Notes under the pieces: model-generated
What the model saw: the letters and a program-made list of their open reading frames with translations, nothing else
Told to the model about the DNA's origin: nothing
Databases searched by the model: none
Origin: Planctomycetaceae bacterium
Lineage (GTDB): Bacteria > Planctomycetota > Planctomycetia > Pirellulales > Pirellulaceae
DNA: 32,262 nt
Direction of reading: 5' to 3'
NCBI GenBank assembly: GCA_007127095.1
Contig: SKZY01000273.1
Coordinates: 1-32,262 of the forward strand
Part shown: positions 16,230 through 25,050 of the stretch, in pieces
Numbering within the stretch: the stretch's first letter is position 1
How the letters are laid out: each line of letters starts with the position of its first letter
Translations under genes and position numbers: made by a program

Positions 16230-17969
16230 GTGAAATTCGATCACTTGGACTCCGCCGAAGCGTTTGAGTGTGAAGGTTTGGCCGGCTTGAGGGGGCCCAT
16301 CGGCTAAGACAACTCGGGACCATCGCTCCGCCAGTCCGTGCGAAGCGCGAATGATGGCGAAAACCGGCTGAGCCGACGATAGCGAATCGACCACGCGGTC
16401 GCGGGGGCCACCGAGCGTGATCACCGATACCGGTGACAGTCGGTAGGGTCCAGCCAGCGGGTAGGCGAGGTATTCGATCGCAGCCGGATTTTCGCTGGCG
16501 AGCAGGCGTTCGGCTTCGATCAATCCGGGGGCGAGCCAGATCGTCGATCCGGGCTTCGATTCCGCTCGTACGTGGGCTACGGCGGCCCGCCAATCTTCGC
16601 CACGCAGACGTGCTGTCGGCGGCACCGCTCCGGTCAGCCAGCGGCTGCTGACCTGGCCGATTAAGAAGACCGCGATCAGCATCACCGGTGGATCGAGTAG
16701 TCCCCAGCGGCGGAGTTGACCGGTCAGCGAACGATCCGAGGCGGCAGTCGAATCATCCGGCGCGGACGTGTTTAACGTGGTCGCCCAAAGTTTGGTGATC
16801 TGGCGGGCGAATTGCCCGATCGCGGCGCCGCTTGTCCAGGCGAGTAGCGGCAGGGCGGCGATCAGATAGCGACGATGAAACAGCGTCACTATCCCGCTGG
16901 CCGAGAGCATCCAAAACAGCAGCGTTGTGGCGATCACCAAGAGAGCCGGTGGCAGCCAGGTCGGTTGGTCCCACCATCGATCGTCTGTGCATGAGCCGCG
17001 ATCGGCGAACCTCGCGCCCAAGGCCAGCGCCGCCGGGAAAATCAACATCAGATTCCAACGCCAGATCGTCCAAATCTGCCACGGTGAGTGGGCGGAACCG
17101 ACCGATTCCCATTGCTGACGGTGTCGCCAGGCGGTCAGCAGCACCTCGCCGGTGAGCCACCAGAACAGCCAACCGCCAAACAACGCCCCGGCGAGGCCGA
17201 CCCAAATGCGGAGCGAACCCAAGATCGGATATCGGGATACCAGGCTGCTCCAGCGGCCAAGAGCAAGATTTCGTGGCGGCATCGGTTTTCGCGAGCGGGT
17301 GGTGGCCATTTGAGGTGCCAATCTGCCAACGAGCTGCGGGGCGAAAATCAGCAGGGGCGGCCAGATCAGCACGCCCAGCGAGGTCGGCTGAAGCAACCCG
17401 GCGATGGCGACGGCGACCAGCGTCACCAGGGCGGCGCCGGGGTGGCCGGAGCGACGGTGGCTGATCCACCCCCAGCAAACGATCGCGGCGCAGAGCATGA
17501 CAGCGGCGAAAACTCTCAGTTCGGTGCCGAAAAAGATCGCGTTGGCTTCGACAGCCAGCATGACACCGCCCACGGCGCCGCCGAACAGGCTGCGGGAATG
17601 CCGCGCGACACCGGCAGCAACGACTCCGCAGGCGAGCGATGAGAGGGCGACACTGCTGAGCCGTAGCGCCACTTCGCTGTCACCGGCGAGTTGTCGCCAG
17701 CACCACAGCCCCCAGTAGTAGACCGGCGTCTGATTTCCCCAGGCGGCGCGGCCGGTGACAGCGGAGAACTCATCCCAGACGACCCATGCCGAATGGAGTT
17801 CGTCGAGCCAAAAGCTTTCTGAACAGAAGGGAAGTCGGAAGCTGACGGCCAGCGCCGTCACCATGATCGCCAGCCCGAGCACGCGGCCCCAGGCGATCGG
17901 CTCGGTCGCGTCCGGCGACGGTTGCGGGTGGCCGTTATCCGATTCGGCGAGGTTGGCGAGGCGGATCAA
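16224..17969 (-). CDS. GT-C fold membrane glycosyltransferase (family 39-like)
   Basis: A 581-residue polytopic membrane protein with about ten hydrophobic segments. The first is followed by an outer loop FWLDELHSAW with adjacent acidic residues Asp56-Glu57, the metal/lipid-sugar site expected in GT-C enzymes of the ArnT/PMT type. TPVYYWGLWCWRQLAG follows, then a soluble C-terminal part (about 470-581). These enzymes move a sugar from a polyprenyl-phosphate donor to an acceptor on the outer face of the membrane; donor and acceptor are unknown here. The frame is open far upstream inside the aldolase gene. A TTG at 17969 overlapping the aldolase TGA by four bases is chosen as a coupled start, and an ATG at 17864 is the alternative. 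Confidence 0.78.
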   Translation of the reverse strand: MIRLANLAESDNGHPQPSPDATEPIAWGRVLGLAIMVTALAVSFRLPFCSESFWLDELHSAWVVWDEFSAVTGRAAWGNQTPVYYWGLWCWRQLAGDSEVALRLSSVALSSLACGVVAAGVARHSRSLFGGAVGGVMLAVEANAIFFGTELRVFAAVMLCAAIVCWGWISHRRSGHPGAALVTLVAVAIAGLLQPTSLGVLIWPPLLIFAPQLVGRLAPQMATTRSRKPMPPRNLALGRWSSLVSRYPILGSLRIWVGLAGALFGGWLFWWLTGEVLLTAWRHRQQWESVGSAHSPWQIWTIWRWNLMLIFPAALALGARFADRGSCTDDRWWDQPTWLPPALLVIATTLLFWMLSASGIVTLFHRRYLIAALPLLAWTSGAAIGQFARQITKLWATTLNTSAPDDSTAASDRSLTGQLRRWGLLDPPVMLIAVFLIGQVSSRWLTGAVPPTARLRGEDWRAAVAHVRAESKPGSTIWLAPGLIEAERLLASENPAAIEYLAYPLAGPYRLSPVSVITLGGPRDRVVDSLSSAQPVFAIIRASHGLAERWSRVVLADGPPQAGQTFTLKRFGGVQVIEFHK

Positions 17970-19027
17970 GGCGATACAGCCGTCGGAGTTGGCAAGGCCG
18001 TCGACTCGGCGACATCGCGGAGGATTTCTCCGGCTCGCTCGATCTGCGCGGCCGAGATATCGAAGTGGGTGACGAGTCGGATCGCCTGCGGTCCGATCGC
18101 GAAACAGTCCAATCCGGCTGACTTCAGAGCGGTCACGAACGCGGCGGCGGTCCCCCAGTCCGGATCGATCGCCACGGCGACGATATTCGTTTCGATCGGG
18201 CCACCGATCACCGACAACGGCGCGCATTGGCAGATCAGCTCGCCGAGCCGCTGAGCATGTTCGTGATCGGTGGCGAGCCGATCGCGGTGAAATTGCAGTG
18301 CATGAATCGCTCCGGCGGCGAGGATTCCGGCTTGGCGCATCGCCCCGCCGAACAGTTTTCGGGTCCGATGGGCCTCGGCGATGAAGTCGCGGGGGCCAGC
18401 GAGAATCGAACCGACCGGCGCCCCGAGCCCTTTGCTGAAACAGACGCTGACCGAGTCGAAGGGGCGAGCCAGTTCTGCTTCGGAAAGTCCGCTGGCCACC
18501 GCGGCGTTCCACAATCGGGCGCCGTCAACGTGGGTTACCAGCCCGTTCTGGTGGGCCCAATCGCAGATTTCCACCACCTTGTTCTGCGGGAATACACGGC
18601 CTCCGGCGCGGTTGTGGGTGTTTTCCAAGCAGACCAGTCGAGTGCGGACGAAATGTAAGTTTTGCGGTCGGATCAGCGGCCTGAACTGCTCCGGTTCGAT
18701 CACACCGTGACGGCTCGCAACGGTCCGGGCGACGACGCCGGAAAGTTGAGCGAACGCCGCTTGTTCGTAATTGTAGACGTGAGAATTATCGTCGCAGAGG
18801 AACTCGGTTCCTCGGTCGCAATGCAGCCGGATCGCGATCTGGTTGGTCATCGACCCGCTCGGCATGAAGATCGCGGCCTCTTTGTCGAGGATTTCGGCCG
18901 TCATTTTCTCCAGTCGGTCGACGGTCGGATCGATATCGATCAACGCGTCGTGAACCTCGGCGGTAGCGATCGCTCGTCGCATCGCGTCGGTCGGTCGAGT
19001 GACTGTGTCGCTCCGCAAATCGATCAT
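17966..19027 (-). CDS. ltaE: Low-specificity L-threonine aldolase (GntG family, PLP)
   Basis: Cleaves L-threonine/allo-threonine to glycine and acetaldehyde; cytoplasmic PLP enzyme of fold I. The 353-residue protein starts MIDLRSDTVTRPT, the family's usual N-terminus. IFMPSGSMTNQIAI (53-66), LENTHNRAGG (134-143), HVDGARLWNA (166-175) and the PLP lysine in FSKGLGAPVGS (Lys199) are intact. The segment that usually reads AEVGDDVYGEDPT is AEVHDALIDIDPT here, a divergence near the active site that may alter substrate range. A related role as a beta-eliminating lyase is possible. It is divergent from hisD and probably cotranscribed with the overlapping glycosyltransferase gene. Confidence 0.9.
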   Translation of the reverse strand: MIDLRSDTVTRPTDAMRRAIATAEVHDALIDIDPTVDRLEKMTAEILDKEAAIFMPSGSMTNQIAIRLHCDRGTEFLCDDNSHVYNYEQAAFAQLSGVVARTVASRHGVIEPEQFRPLIRPQNLHFVRTRLVCLENTHNRAGGRVFPQNKVVEICDWAHQNGLVTHVDGARLWNAAVASGLSEAELARPFDSVSVCFSKGLGAPVGSILAGPRDFIAEAHRTRKLFGGAMRQAGILAAGAIHALQFHRDRLATDHEHAQRLGELICQCAPLSVIGGPIETNIVAVAIDPDWGTAAAFVTALKSAGLDCFAIGPQAIRLVTHFDISAAQIERAGEILRDVAESTALPTPTAVSP

Positions 19028-19043
19028 GGTGTCAGTCGTTGGG

Positions 19044-19071
19044 TTGGCGGGTGCTCGGATCGACGGATAAT
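19044..19071 (+). promoter_or_regulatory. Candidate promoter for hisDCB
   Basis: TTGGCG (19044-19049), 16 bases, GATAAT (19066-19071; five of six -10 bases), 38 bases before the hisD ATG, within the 82-base gap to the divergent ltaE. Confidence 0.4.
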
Positions 19072-19109
19072 GTAGCGAACCTCAGCTAAGACTTCGCCTC
19101 GGATCCGCC

Positions 19110-20480
19110 ATGATTTCTCCGCCAAAAGCCTCTGAATTGATCGCTCGAGTCGACGCTCGTGACGGAGCGACGGAATTGTTGTCCGAGTTGCGTGAGAAGC
19201 TGAGTCCTCGGGGCGATGTCGTCTCGCCGCGTGGCCGTGAGTTGACGGTCGAGGTATTCGGTGAAGCGTTACCACCGACTGCGGTGGTCGAGCGAATTTG
19301 TGCGGACGTCCGTGCCGAAGGGACGGCGGCAGTCCTCCGCTATACGGCGGCGCTCGATCGCGCGGCGCTCGCGCCGGAGGACCTCCGAGTCCCGGAAGCG
19401 GAACTCGAGACCGCTCACCGCGAAGTCGCTCCGGAATTGCTCGCTTCGATTCGTCGCGTGCGCGACCAGATCACTCAATTTCAAGAAGCGATTCGGCACC
19501 GAGACGTCAGCATCACGCCACGACCGGGGGTCTCGTTGGCTCAGCGATATGTGCCGTTGCGGCGGGTCGGTGTGTGTGTCCCCGGTGGCGCGGCGGCTTA
19601 CCCGTCGACTGTGCTGATGACGGTCGTCCCGGCGTTGGTCGCGGGCGTGGACGAGATCGCGGTCGTCGCCCCACCGACCCGGTTTGGGGCCTACAACCAG
19701 GTGATGTTGGCGACGTGTCACGAGTTGGGGGTCCGCGAGGTTTATCGGGTCGGCGGCGCGCAAGCGGTAGCGGCGCTTGCCTTCGGGTGCGACCGATTAC
19801 CCGCGGTCGACAAGATCGTCGGACCGGGAAACCTGTTCGTGGCGTTGGCCAAGAAACATGTCTATGGCATTGTCGACATCGATTCGTTCGCCGGACCGAG
19901 CGAGGTGATCGTGATCGCCGATCAGACGGCGCGGCCCGACTTCATCGCCGCCGACCTGCTCGCTCAAGCCGAACATTCGCCGGGATCGGCGATCTTGATC
20001 AGTTGGTCGAACGACTTGATCGAAGCGGTCGAGGGCGAGTTGGCACGGCAGGTCGGCGAGCTCGAGCGGGGCGAGTTGACCACCGACAGTCTCAGGGCGT
20101 TCGGGGCTTTGATCTTGGTCCGCGACGAGGATCAGGCCTGTCGATTGACCGATCAATTTGCCCCCGAACACTTGCATATCCAGACGGCCCGGCCGCGTGA
20201 CCTGATCGCCAAGATCCGCAACAGCGGGGCGGCGTTTTTGGGACATTACACACCGGTGGCGTTGGGCGATTACGCCGCCGGCCCGAGTCACGTCCTGCCG
20301 ACCGGCGGCACCTGCACCTGGGCAGCGGGGCTATCGTGCAACAGCTTTTTGCGGTCGGGAAGCGTCACCGAGTTCGATGCCGACGCGTTGGCGGTGATCG
20401 CCGATGACGTCCAGCGGTTAGCGACGGAGGAGGGGCTGACCGCGCATGCCCGCAGCGTCTCGATCCGTCGCGGTGTTTGA
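19110..20480 (+). CDS. hisD: Histidinol dehydrogenase
   Basis: Zinc/NAD enzyme catalysing the last two steps of histidine synthesis. The 456-residue protein shows the NAD-region signature VGVCVPGGAAAYPSTVLM (153-170), VGGAQAVAALAFG (214-226) and IVGPGNLFV. Zinc ligands are Gln286 and His289 (AQAEHSPGS), Asp387 (GDYAAGPSHVLPT) and His446 (EGLTAHARSV). The catalytic Glu353-His354 lies in APEHLHI. The length is slightly above the usual 430-440. It is the first gene of hisD-hisC-hisB, with 52 bases to hisC. No other his genes are seen, so the pathway is split across the genome. Confidence 0.96.
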   Translation: MISPPKASELIARVDARDGATELLSELREKLSPRGDVVSPRGRELTVEVFGEALPPTAVVERICADVRAEGTAAVLRYTAALDRAALAPEDLRVPEAELETAHREVAPELLASIRRVRDQITQFQEAIRHRDVSITPRPGVSLAQRYVPLRRVGVCVPGGAAAYPSTVLMTVVPALVAGVDEIAVVAPPTRFGAYNQVMLATCHELGVREVYRVGGAQAVAALAFGCDRLPAVDKIVGPGNLFVALAKKHVYGIVDIDSFAGPSEVIVIADQTARPDFIAADLLAQAEHSPGSAILISWSNDLIEAVEGELARQVGELERGELTTDSLRAFGALILVRDEDQACRLTDQFAPEHLHIQTARPRDLIAKIRNSGAAFLGHYTPVALGDYAAGPSHVLPTGGTCTWAAGLSCNSFLRSGSVTEFDADALAVIADDVQRLATEEGLTAHARSVSIRRGV

Positions 20481-20532
20481 CCCGACACCGTCGTCGGCCT
20501 TTGTCCCGCTTTCCTCCTCTCGGCCCCTGCTC

Positions 20533-21615
20533 ATGGTTCAATCCTCAGTCGTCACCCGGTCGCTGTTCCGTCCCGCTTTGGCGAAGATGAATGCCTACAC
20601 GCCGGGAGAGCAGCCACGGGACGGCGAATTGGTCAAGCTGAATACCAACGAAAACCCGTTCTCGCCACCGCCCGCGGTCGTCGAAGCGATCTGTGCAGCA
20701 GCATCGGGGCCGCTTAACCGCTACCCCAGCCCGACGGCGGAACCGTTTCGAGTCGCCGCCGCGGAGGTTTTGGGATTACCGGGGCCTGAATGGATCTTGG
20801 CCGGCAACGGCAGCGACGAGATCTTGACGATGCTGGTGCGGGGGTTCGTCGGAGAGGGGCAGAGCCTTCGGTTACCCGATCCGAGCTACATTTTGTATCG
20901 AACCTTGGCTGACATTCAGGGTGCGGTTTGGGAGCAGGTCGCTTTCAATGCCGACTGGAGTCTGCCGCCAGCATTTTCGAGTCCCGCGGAGTCGCTGCGG
21001 CTGGCGTTGTTGCCCAACCCGAACAGCCCCAGTGGGACGGTGATCGCCGCCGACGAGGTCGCCAAGATGGCCGAATCGTTGACCTGTCCGTTGGTCGTCG
21101 ACGAAGCCTATGTCGACTTCGCCGAACAGCATTGTCTCGATTTAGTTCGGCAAAACGAGCGGGTTTTGGTCACGCGAACGCTGAGCAAGTCGTACGCTTT
21201 GGCGGGGCTCCGGTTCGGCTATCTCGTCGCCCAGCCGCAGGTGATCGCCGAGTTGGCCAAGATCAAAGACAGTTACAATTGTGACGCGATCGCGACCGCT
21301 GCGGCCACCGCCGCGATTCGGTCGGGCGAGTGGCTGGCCGAGACCCGCGAGACGCTGCTGGCGACGCGGCAGCGGATGTTCGACCGGTTGGTCGGATTGG
21401 GATTCGACGTCACGCCGTCGCAGGCGAATTTTCTCTGGTGTCGTCATCCCGACGGGTCGCACCAGTCGATGTACGAGTACTGTAAGGCCAACGGCTACTT
21501 GATCCGCTACATGAACTATCCCGGCCACGGCGACGGATTAAGGATTTCGGTCGGAACCGACCGCGAAGTCGATGGCTGTCTCGATTTACTGGAATATTGG
21601 TTGACATCGCGATGA
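20533..21615 (+). CDS. hisC: Histidinol-phosphate aminotransferase
   Basis: PLP aminotransferase converting imidazole-acetol phosphate to histidinol phosphate with glutamate. The 360-residue protein shows KLNTNENPFSPPP (35-47), AGNGSDEIL (90-98), PDPSYILY (115-122), LLPNPNSPSG (159-168), VVDEAYVDF (188-196) and the PLP lysine in TLSKSYALAGLRFGY (Lys219). The ATG at 20533 is used; the frame is open back to 20446 inside hisD but the extra residues are not family-like. Its stop overlaps the hisB start (ATGA), so the two are translationally coupled. Confidence 0.95.
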   Translation: MVQSSVVTRSLFRPALAKMNAYTPGEQPRDGELVKLNTNENPFSPPPAVVEAICAAASGPLNRYPSPTAEPFRVAAAEVLGLPGPEWILAGNGSDEILTMLVRGFVGEGQSLRLPDPSYILYRTLADIQGAVWEQVAFNADWSLPPAFSSPAESLRLALLPNPNSPSGTVIAADEVAKMAESLTCPLVVDEAYVDFAEQHCLDLVRQNERVLVTRTLSKSYALAGLRFGYLVAQPQVIAELAKIKDSYNCDAIATAAATAAIRSGEWLAETRETLLATRQRMFDRLVGLGFDVTPSQANFLWCRHPDGSHQSMYEYCKANGYLIRYMNYPGHGDGLRISVGTDREVDGCLDLLEYWLTSR

Positions 21616-22199
21616 CGAGAACCGCGCAGATCGATCGCAAAACCAACGAAACGCATATCCGTCTGACGTTGTCGATCGACGGCAGCGGCGGTGGAAAACG
21701 TCGCAGCGGCATCGGCTTTCTCGATCACATGCTGGACCTGTTCGCCAAACACGCCGCGGTCGACTTGGATCTTGAAGCGGACGGCGACCTGCAGGTCGAT
21801 GATCACCACACCGTCGAGGACATCGGGATCGCGATCGGCCAGGCGTTGCACGAGGCGCTAGGTGACCGGGCGGGAATCCGTCGCTATGGTCATTTCACGC
21901 TGCCGATGGACGAATGTCTGGTGACCAGCGCCGTCGATCTCGGCGGGCGTTACGCCTTCGAATACCAGGCGCCGATCGCAGCGGCGAAGATCGGCACGTT
22001 TGACAGCGAGCTGATCGAACACTTTTGGCAATCGTTGGCCGTCAATGCCCACTGCAATTTGCACGTTTTGTTGCACCACGGCAAAAACTCGCACCACATC
22101 GCTGAAGCGGTATTCAAAGCGACGGCCCGGGCGATCCGGATGGCGGCAGAGTCGGATGCCCGGATGACCGGCATCCCGAGCACCAAAGGCGTGCTCTGA
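21612..22199 (+). CDS. hisB: Imidazoleglycerol-phosphate dehydratase
   Basis: Manganese enzyme dehydrating imidazoleglycerol phosphate to imidazole-acetol phosphate, the substrate for the neighbouring HisC. The 195-residue length is typical of the monofunctional enzyme; there is no fused phosphatase as in E. coli. Metal-binding signatures GFLDHMLDLFAKH and DDHHTVEDIGIAIGQAL, and the second half-repeat NLHVLLHHGKNSHHIAEAVFKA, are intact. The start ATG overlaps the hisC stop by four bases; a TTG at 21597 is an unlikely alternative. It is the last gene of the operon. Confidence 0.96.
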   Translation: MTRTAQIDRKTNETHIRLTLSIDGSGGGKRRSGIGFLDHMLDLFAKHAAVDLDLEADGDLQVDDHHTVEDIGIAIGQALHEALGDRAGIRRYGHFTLPMDECLVTSAVDLGGRYAFEYQAPIAAAKIGTFDSELIEHFWQSLAVNAHCNLHVLLHHGKNSHHIAEAVFKATARAIRMAAESDARMTGIPSTKGVL

Positions 22200-22253
22200 C
22201 GCCTCGTGCGGTTGGGAGTTCACGCACGATCCGAAGCTCGCTTGGCAATCTGC

Positions 22254-22285
22254 GGGAAAAGAAAGTGTCAGGCACTTATTTTCCC
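22254..22285. terminator. Imperfect palindrome between convergent hisB and sufS; dispersed element copy B
   Basis: GGGAAAA (22254-22260) pairs with TTTTCCC (22279-22285), and AAGTG (22263-22267) with CACTT (22273-22277), around the loop TCAGG. Only a small internal bulge interrupts the stem. T-rich tracts are available on both strands, so it can act as a bidirectional terminator. Its right half and the bases after it (to 22297, including the sufS stop) are repeated at 3583-3613, so it is also a dispersed element. Confidence 0.6.
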
Positions 22286-22294
22286 CCTCGATCC

Positions 22295-23581
22295 TTACGA
22301 ACCTTGACGAGCAGACGCGCGTCGCGACGGTCGGTCTGCCCGGCGTCGAACTTCGCCAACCGCGTTGACGAACGCATCGACTTCGGCTTCGGTGTTGTAG
22401 AGATAGAAGCTGGCCCGACAGGTCGCCGGAACGCCGAGTCGTTCGTGCAGCGGCATCGCACAATGGTGCCCGGCGCGGACCGCGATCCCACGGATGTCGA
22501 GCCACTGAGAAACGTCGTGGGGGTGCATCGCGTCGACGACGAAACTGACAATCCCGCCGCGGCGGTCGGCTGGCGGTCCGAAGACGCGGACGCCGTCGAT
22601 CGTGGCGAGCCCGTCGAGGGCTCGGCGGACGAGCCGTTTTTCGTGACGGTCGATCCGCGCCAAACCGATCTCACCGACGTAGCGAGCCGCTGCGGCCAAC
22701 CCGATCGCCTCGACGATCGGTGGCGTACCGGCCTCGAACTTTTGTGGCACTTCTCCGGCGACATAACCGGACGTGGAGACGGTTCGGATCATCGCCCCGC
22801 CACCGAGAAACGGCGGCATCGCCTCGAGCACCGCCGATTTACCATACAGGATACCGATCCCGGTCGGACCGCAGACCTTATGGCCACTGAAGACGACGAA
22901 ATCGGCATCCCAATCGCCGACGTCGACCACTTGATGCGGCACCGCCTGGGCGGCGTCGACCAGCACCGTGGCGCCCGCTTGACGGGCCAGCCGTACCCAT
23001 CGGGCGACCGGAAATTCGGTCCCCAGAACATTACTGACCGCGGTGAAGGCGAACAGCTTCGGCGACCACTGCTGGAGATACTGCTGGACGATTTCGTCGT
23101 CGATCTGGCCGGTCTCATCGACCGGCAGAAACACGATTCGGCAGCCGGTTCGTTCGGCCAACTGTTGCCAAGGGACGATGTTCGCGTGGTGCTCGGCGAT
23201 CGTTAGCAGGATCGTGTCGCCGGCGGCTAAGTGGCTGTCGCCCCAAGACCTGGCGACGGTATTGATCGCCGCCGTCGTCCCAGCGGCAAACACGATTTCC
23301 GAGGTGTTCGCACCGATCAATCGGGCGATCGATTCGCGAGCGTTTTCAAAGGCGCTGGTCGATTCCTCGCTGAGCGTGTGGATCCCGCGGTGAACGTTGG
23401 CGTAGTACTGACGATAACAGGCCGACATCGCTTCAATCACCGTCTCGGGCCGCTGGGTGGTGGCACCGTTGTCGAGATAGATCAGCGGGGCGCCGCTGGA
23501 GGCTTGTCGGCTGAGGATCGGGAAATCTCGCCGGATCAACTCGGTATCCAGGTCGATCGTCGTGTCGGTCAGTGAGTTCAT
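22295..23581 (-). CDS. sufS: Cysteine desulfurase, SufS type
   Basis: PLP enzyme that takes sulfur from cysteine for Fe-S cluster assembly. The 428-residue protein shows IYLDNGATTQRP (34-45), HRGIHTLSEEST (64-75), AEHHANIVPW (129-138), VDAAQAVPH (208-216), the PLP lysine in FSGHKVCGPTG (Lys235) and the persulfide cysteine in RAGHHCAMPLHERLG (Cys374). The short loop around that cysteine and the class II layout mark SufS rather than IscS. The C-terminal tail is Arg-rich. The start codon overlaps the sufU stop (TGATG), so donor and acceptor are made together. Confidence 0.95.
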   Translation of the reverse strand: MNSLTDTTIDLDTELIRRDFPILSRQASSGAPLIYLDNGATTQRPETVIEAMSACYRQYYANVHRGIHTLSEESTSAFENARESIARLIGANTSEIVFAAGTTAAINTVARSWGDSHLAAGDTILLTIAEHHANIVPWQQLAERTGCRIVFLPVDETGQIDDEIVQQYLQQWSPKLFAFTAVSNVLGTEFPVARWVRLARQAGATVLVDAAQAVPHQVVDVGDWDADFVVFSGHKVCGPTGIGILYGKSAVLEAMPPFLGGGAMIRTVSTSGYVAGEVPQKFEAGTPPIVEAIGLAAAARYVGEIGLARIDRHEKRLVRRALDGLATIDGVRVFGPPADRRGGIVSFVVDAMHPHDVSQWLDIRGIAVRAGHHCAMPLHERLGVPATCRASFYLYNTEAEVDAFVNAVGEVRRRADRPSRRASARQGS

Positions 23582-24063
23582 CAGGTTTCTTCATCGAGGC
23601 TGGGGCCGCCGAACCGTGGCGGTCCCTCGCCGTCGTCGGTCTCCGTTTCATCATAGGCGACCGGCGAGGCGATCGCTGATTGCAACGCCCGCCAAGCGAG
23701 CAGGGCACATTTTTGTCGAGCGATCGAAACCGAACCGTCGAACCAGCCGAGCACGTCGCTGGCCGAGAGATCTCGCACACGGTCGAACGTCAAGCCTTCG
23801 ACGTGTTCGACCAGCATCGATGCGGCGGCTTGGCTGAGCGGACAACCGGCAGCCGTGAACCACGCCTCATCGACCTCGCCCGATCGGCCGACGGACAAGT
23901 CGATCCGGACCCAATCGGAGCACATCGGGTTTTCGCGGACGGCTCGGTGCGTAGCGGTCGCGCAGTCGCCTTGGTGATACGGGTCTTCGAAGTGGTCCCA
24001 AACATGCTCGGCCAACGATTCGTTGTCGTCGCCAGGCGTCGGCTCGGATTCTCCGCTGGTCAT
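23581..24063 (-). CDS. sufU: SufU-type sulfur acceptor / Fe-S assembly protein
   Basis: An IscU/SufU-fold protein that accepts sulfur from SufS as a zinc-bound partner. The 160-residue protein has the ligand set Cys48 and Asp50 (ENPMCSD), Cys74 (AAGCPLSQAAASM) and Cys119 (RQKCALLAWRAL). The insert between the second and third cysteines is typical of SufU rather than IscU. The N-terminal DHFEDPYHQGD corresponds to the family's DHYxNPxNxG. The C-terminus has an acidic, disordered-looking extension. It lies directly upstream of sufS and 50 bases downstream of parA. No sufBCD genes are visible. Confidence 0.92.
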   Translation of the reverse strand: MTSGESEPTPGDDNESLAEHVWDHFEDPYHQGDCATATHRAVRENPMCSDWVRIDLSVGRSGEVDEAWFTAAGCPLSQAAASMLVEHVEGLTFDRVRDLSASDVLGWFDGSVSIARQKCALLAWRALQSAIASPVAYDETETDDGEGPPRFGGPSLDEET

Positions 24064-24113
24064 CGTCTGCCCGATTGATCGAGTGGGGGCGTATTTGAGA
24101 ACGCCGTTCGATC

Positions 24114-24932
24114 CTAAGCGGCCCGTACGGCAAGCGGAAGGTCAGCCGATTGAGCCAGCACTTCTTCGGCCAGCGAGCGGTAGTCGGCCGCGCCGTTGCT
24201 GTCCGGCGCATACTCGAAAATCGATTGGCCAAAGCTGGGGGCTTCGGCCAGGCGGATGTTACGACGAATCCGTGACTCGAAATATTTGGCCCCGCTGTGG
24301 ATCGCGCCCGGAACCGCCTGGCCGGTGAAGAAGGCTTCGACATCGCTGCTGACTTCGGCCGCCAGTCGGGTCGTCGAATCGTACATGCAGAGCACCACAC
24401 CGGAGAGCCGCAAACGGTTATTGAGTCGCTTGGAGACGACTTCGACCGTCCGCAACAGCTTGCTGAGCCCGTGCAGAGCGAGGAAATGGGGTTGCAGCGG
24501 CAGGAAAACTTCTTCGACGGCGACCAGCGCATTGATCGTCAGCACGCCGAGACTCGGGGGACAGTCGAGGACGAGGAAGTCGAACGGCGTTTCGTCAGCC
24601 GCCAGGGCGTCGCGCAGGATCAACTCGCGTCCGACTTCGCCGGCCAGTTCCATTTCGGCGGCCGCGAGGTCGATATTCGACGGCACGACCGCAAGTCGGT
24701 CGGAGACATCGATCCGGGCATCGATGATCCCGGCGTTGCCACAAAGGACGTCGTAGATGGTCGGTACGGCCCCGGTTGCGGTCACGCCGAGATGCAGCGA
24801 AGCGTGAGCCTGGGGATCGAGGTCGAGTACGCACACCCGTTTACCGCTCGCGGCGAGTGCGGCGGAGAGATTTACGGCAGTGGTCGTTTTTCCGACGCCG
24901 CCCTTTTGGTTGATCACCGCGATGGAACGCAT
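24114..24932 (-). CDS. parA: ParA/Soj-type ATPase (orphan)
   Basis: Deviant Walker-A ATPase of the ParA/MinD superfamily, which positions DNA or large cargo by nucleoid binding. The 272-residue protein has KGGVGKTTT (10-18, signature Lys10), VCVLDLDPQAHAS (Walker A' region), FLVLDCPPSLG and the Soj-like C-terminal RRNIRLAEAPSFGQSIFEY. No ParB gene or parS-like palindrome is seen, so it is probably not the chromosomal ParA; its cargo is unknown. The ATG at 24932 starts exactly at the conserved N-terminus; the frame is open a further 100 codons without homologous content. It sits between a hypothetical gene and sufUS on the same strand. Confidence 0.9.
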   Translation of the reverse strand: MRSIAVINQKGGVGKTTTAVNLSAALAASGKRVCVLDLDPQAHASLHLGVTATGAVPTIYDVLCGNAGIIDARIDVSDRLAVVPSNIDLAAAEMELAGEVGRELILRDALAADETPFDFLVLDCPPSLGVLTINALVAVEEVFLPLQPHFLALHGLSKLLRTVEVVSKRLNNRLRLSGVVLCMYDSTTRLAAEVSSDVEAFFTGQAVPGAIHSGAKYFESRIRRNIRLAEAPSFGQSIFEYAPDSNGAADYRSLAEEVLAQSADLPLAVRAA

Positions 24933-25050
24933 GATAAAAGCTCGCTGTACCGTTGAAGGGAGGGATTTTGTGCATCGGCATCCGAATCCGAAGCTGATTC
25001 CGGCTCGGCTTCGGCTTGCCGCGACCCCCCCACCTTTTGGTGACGGCGAT

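Noticed and set aside
24114-24932. Mrp/NBP35-type Fe-S carrier instead of ParA, suggested by the suf neighbours
   Set aside because: There is no CxxC cluster-binding motif near the C-terminus, and the C-terminal LAEAPSFGQ is typical of Soj/ParA.
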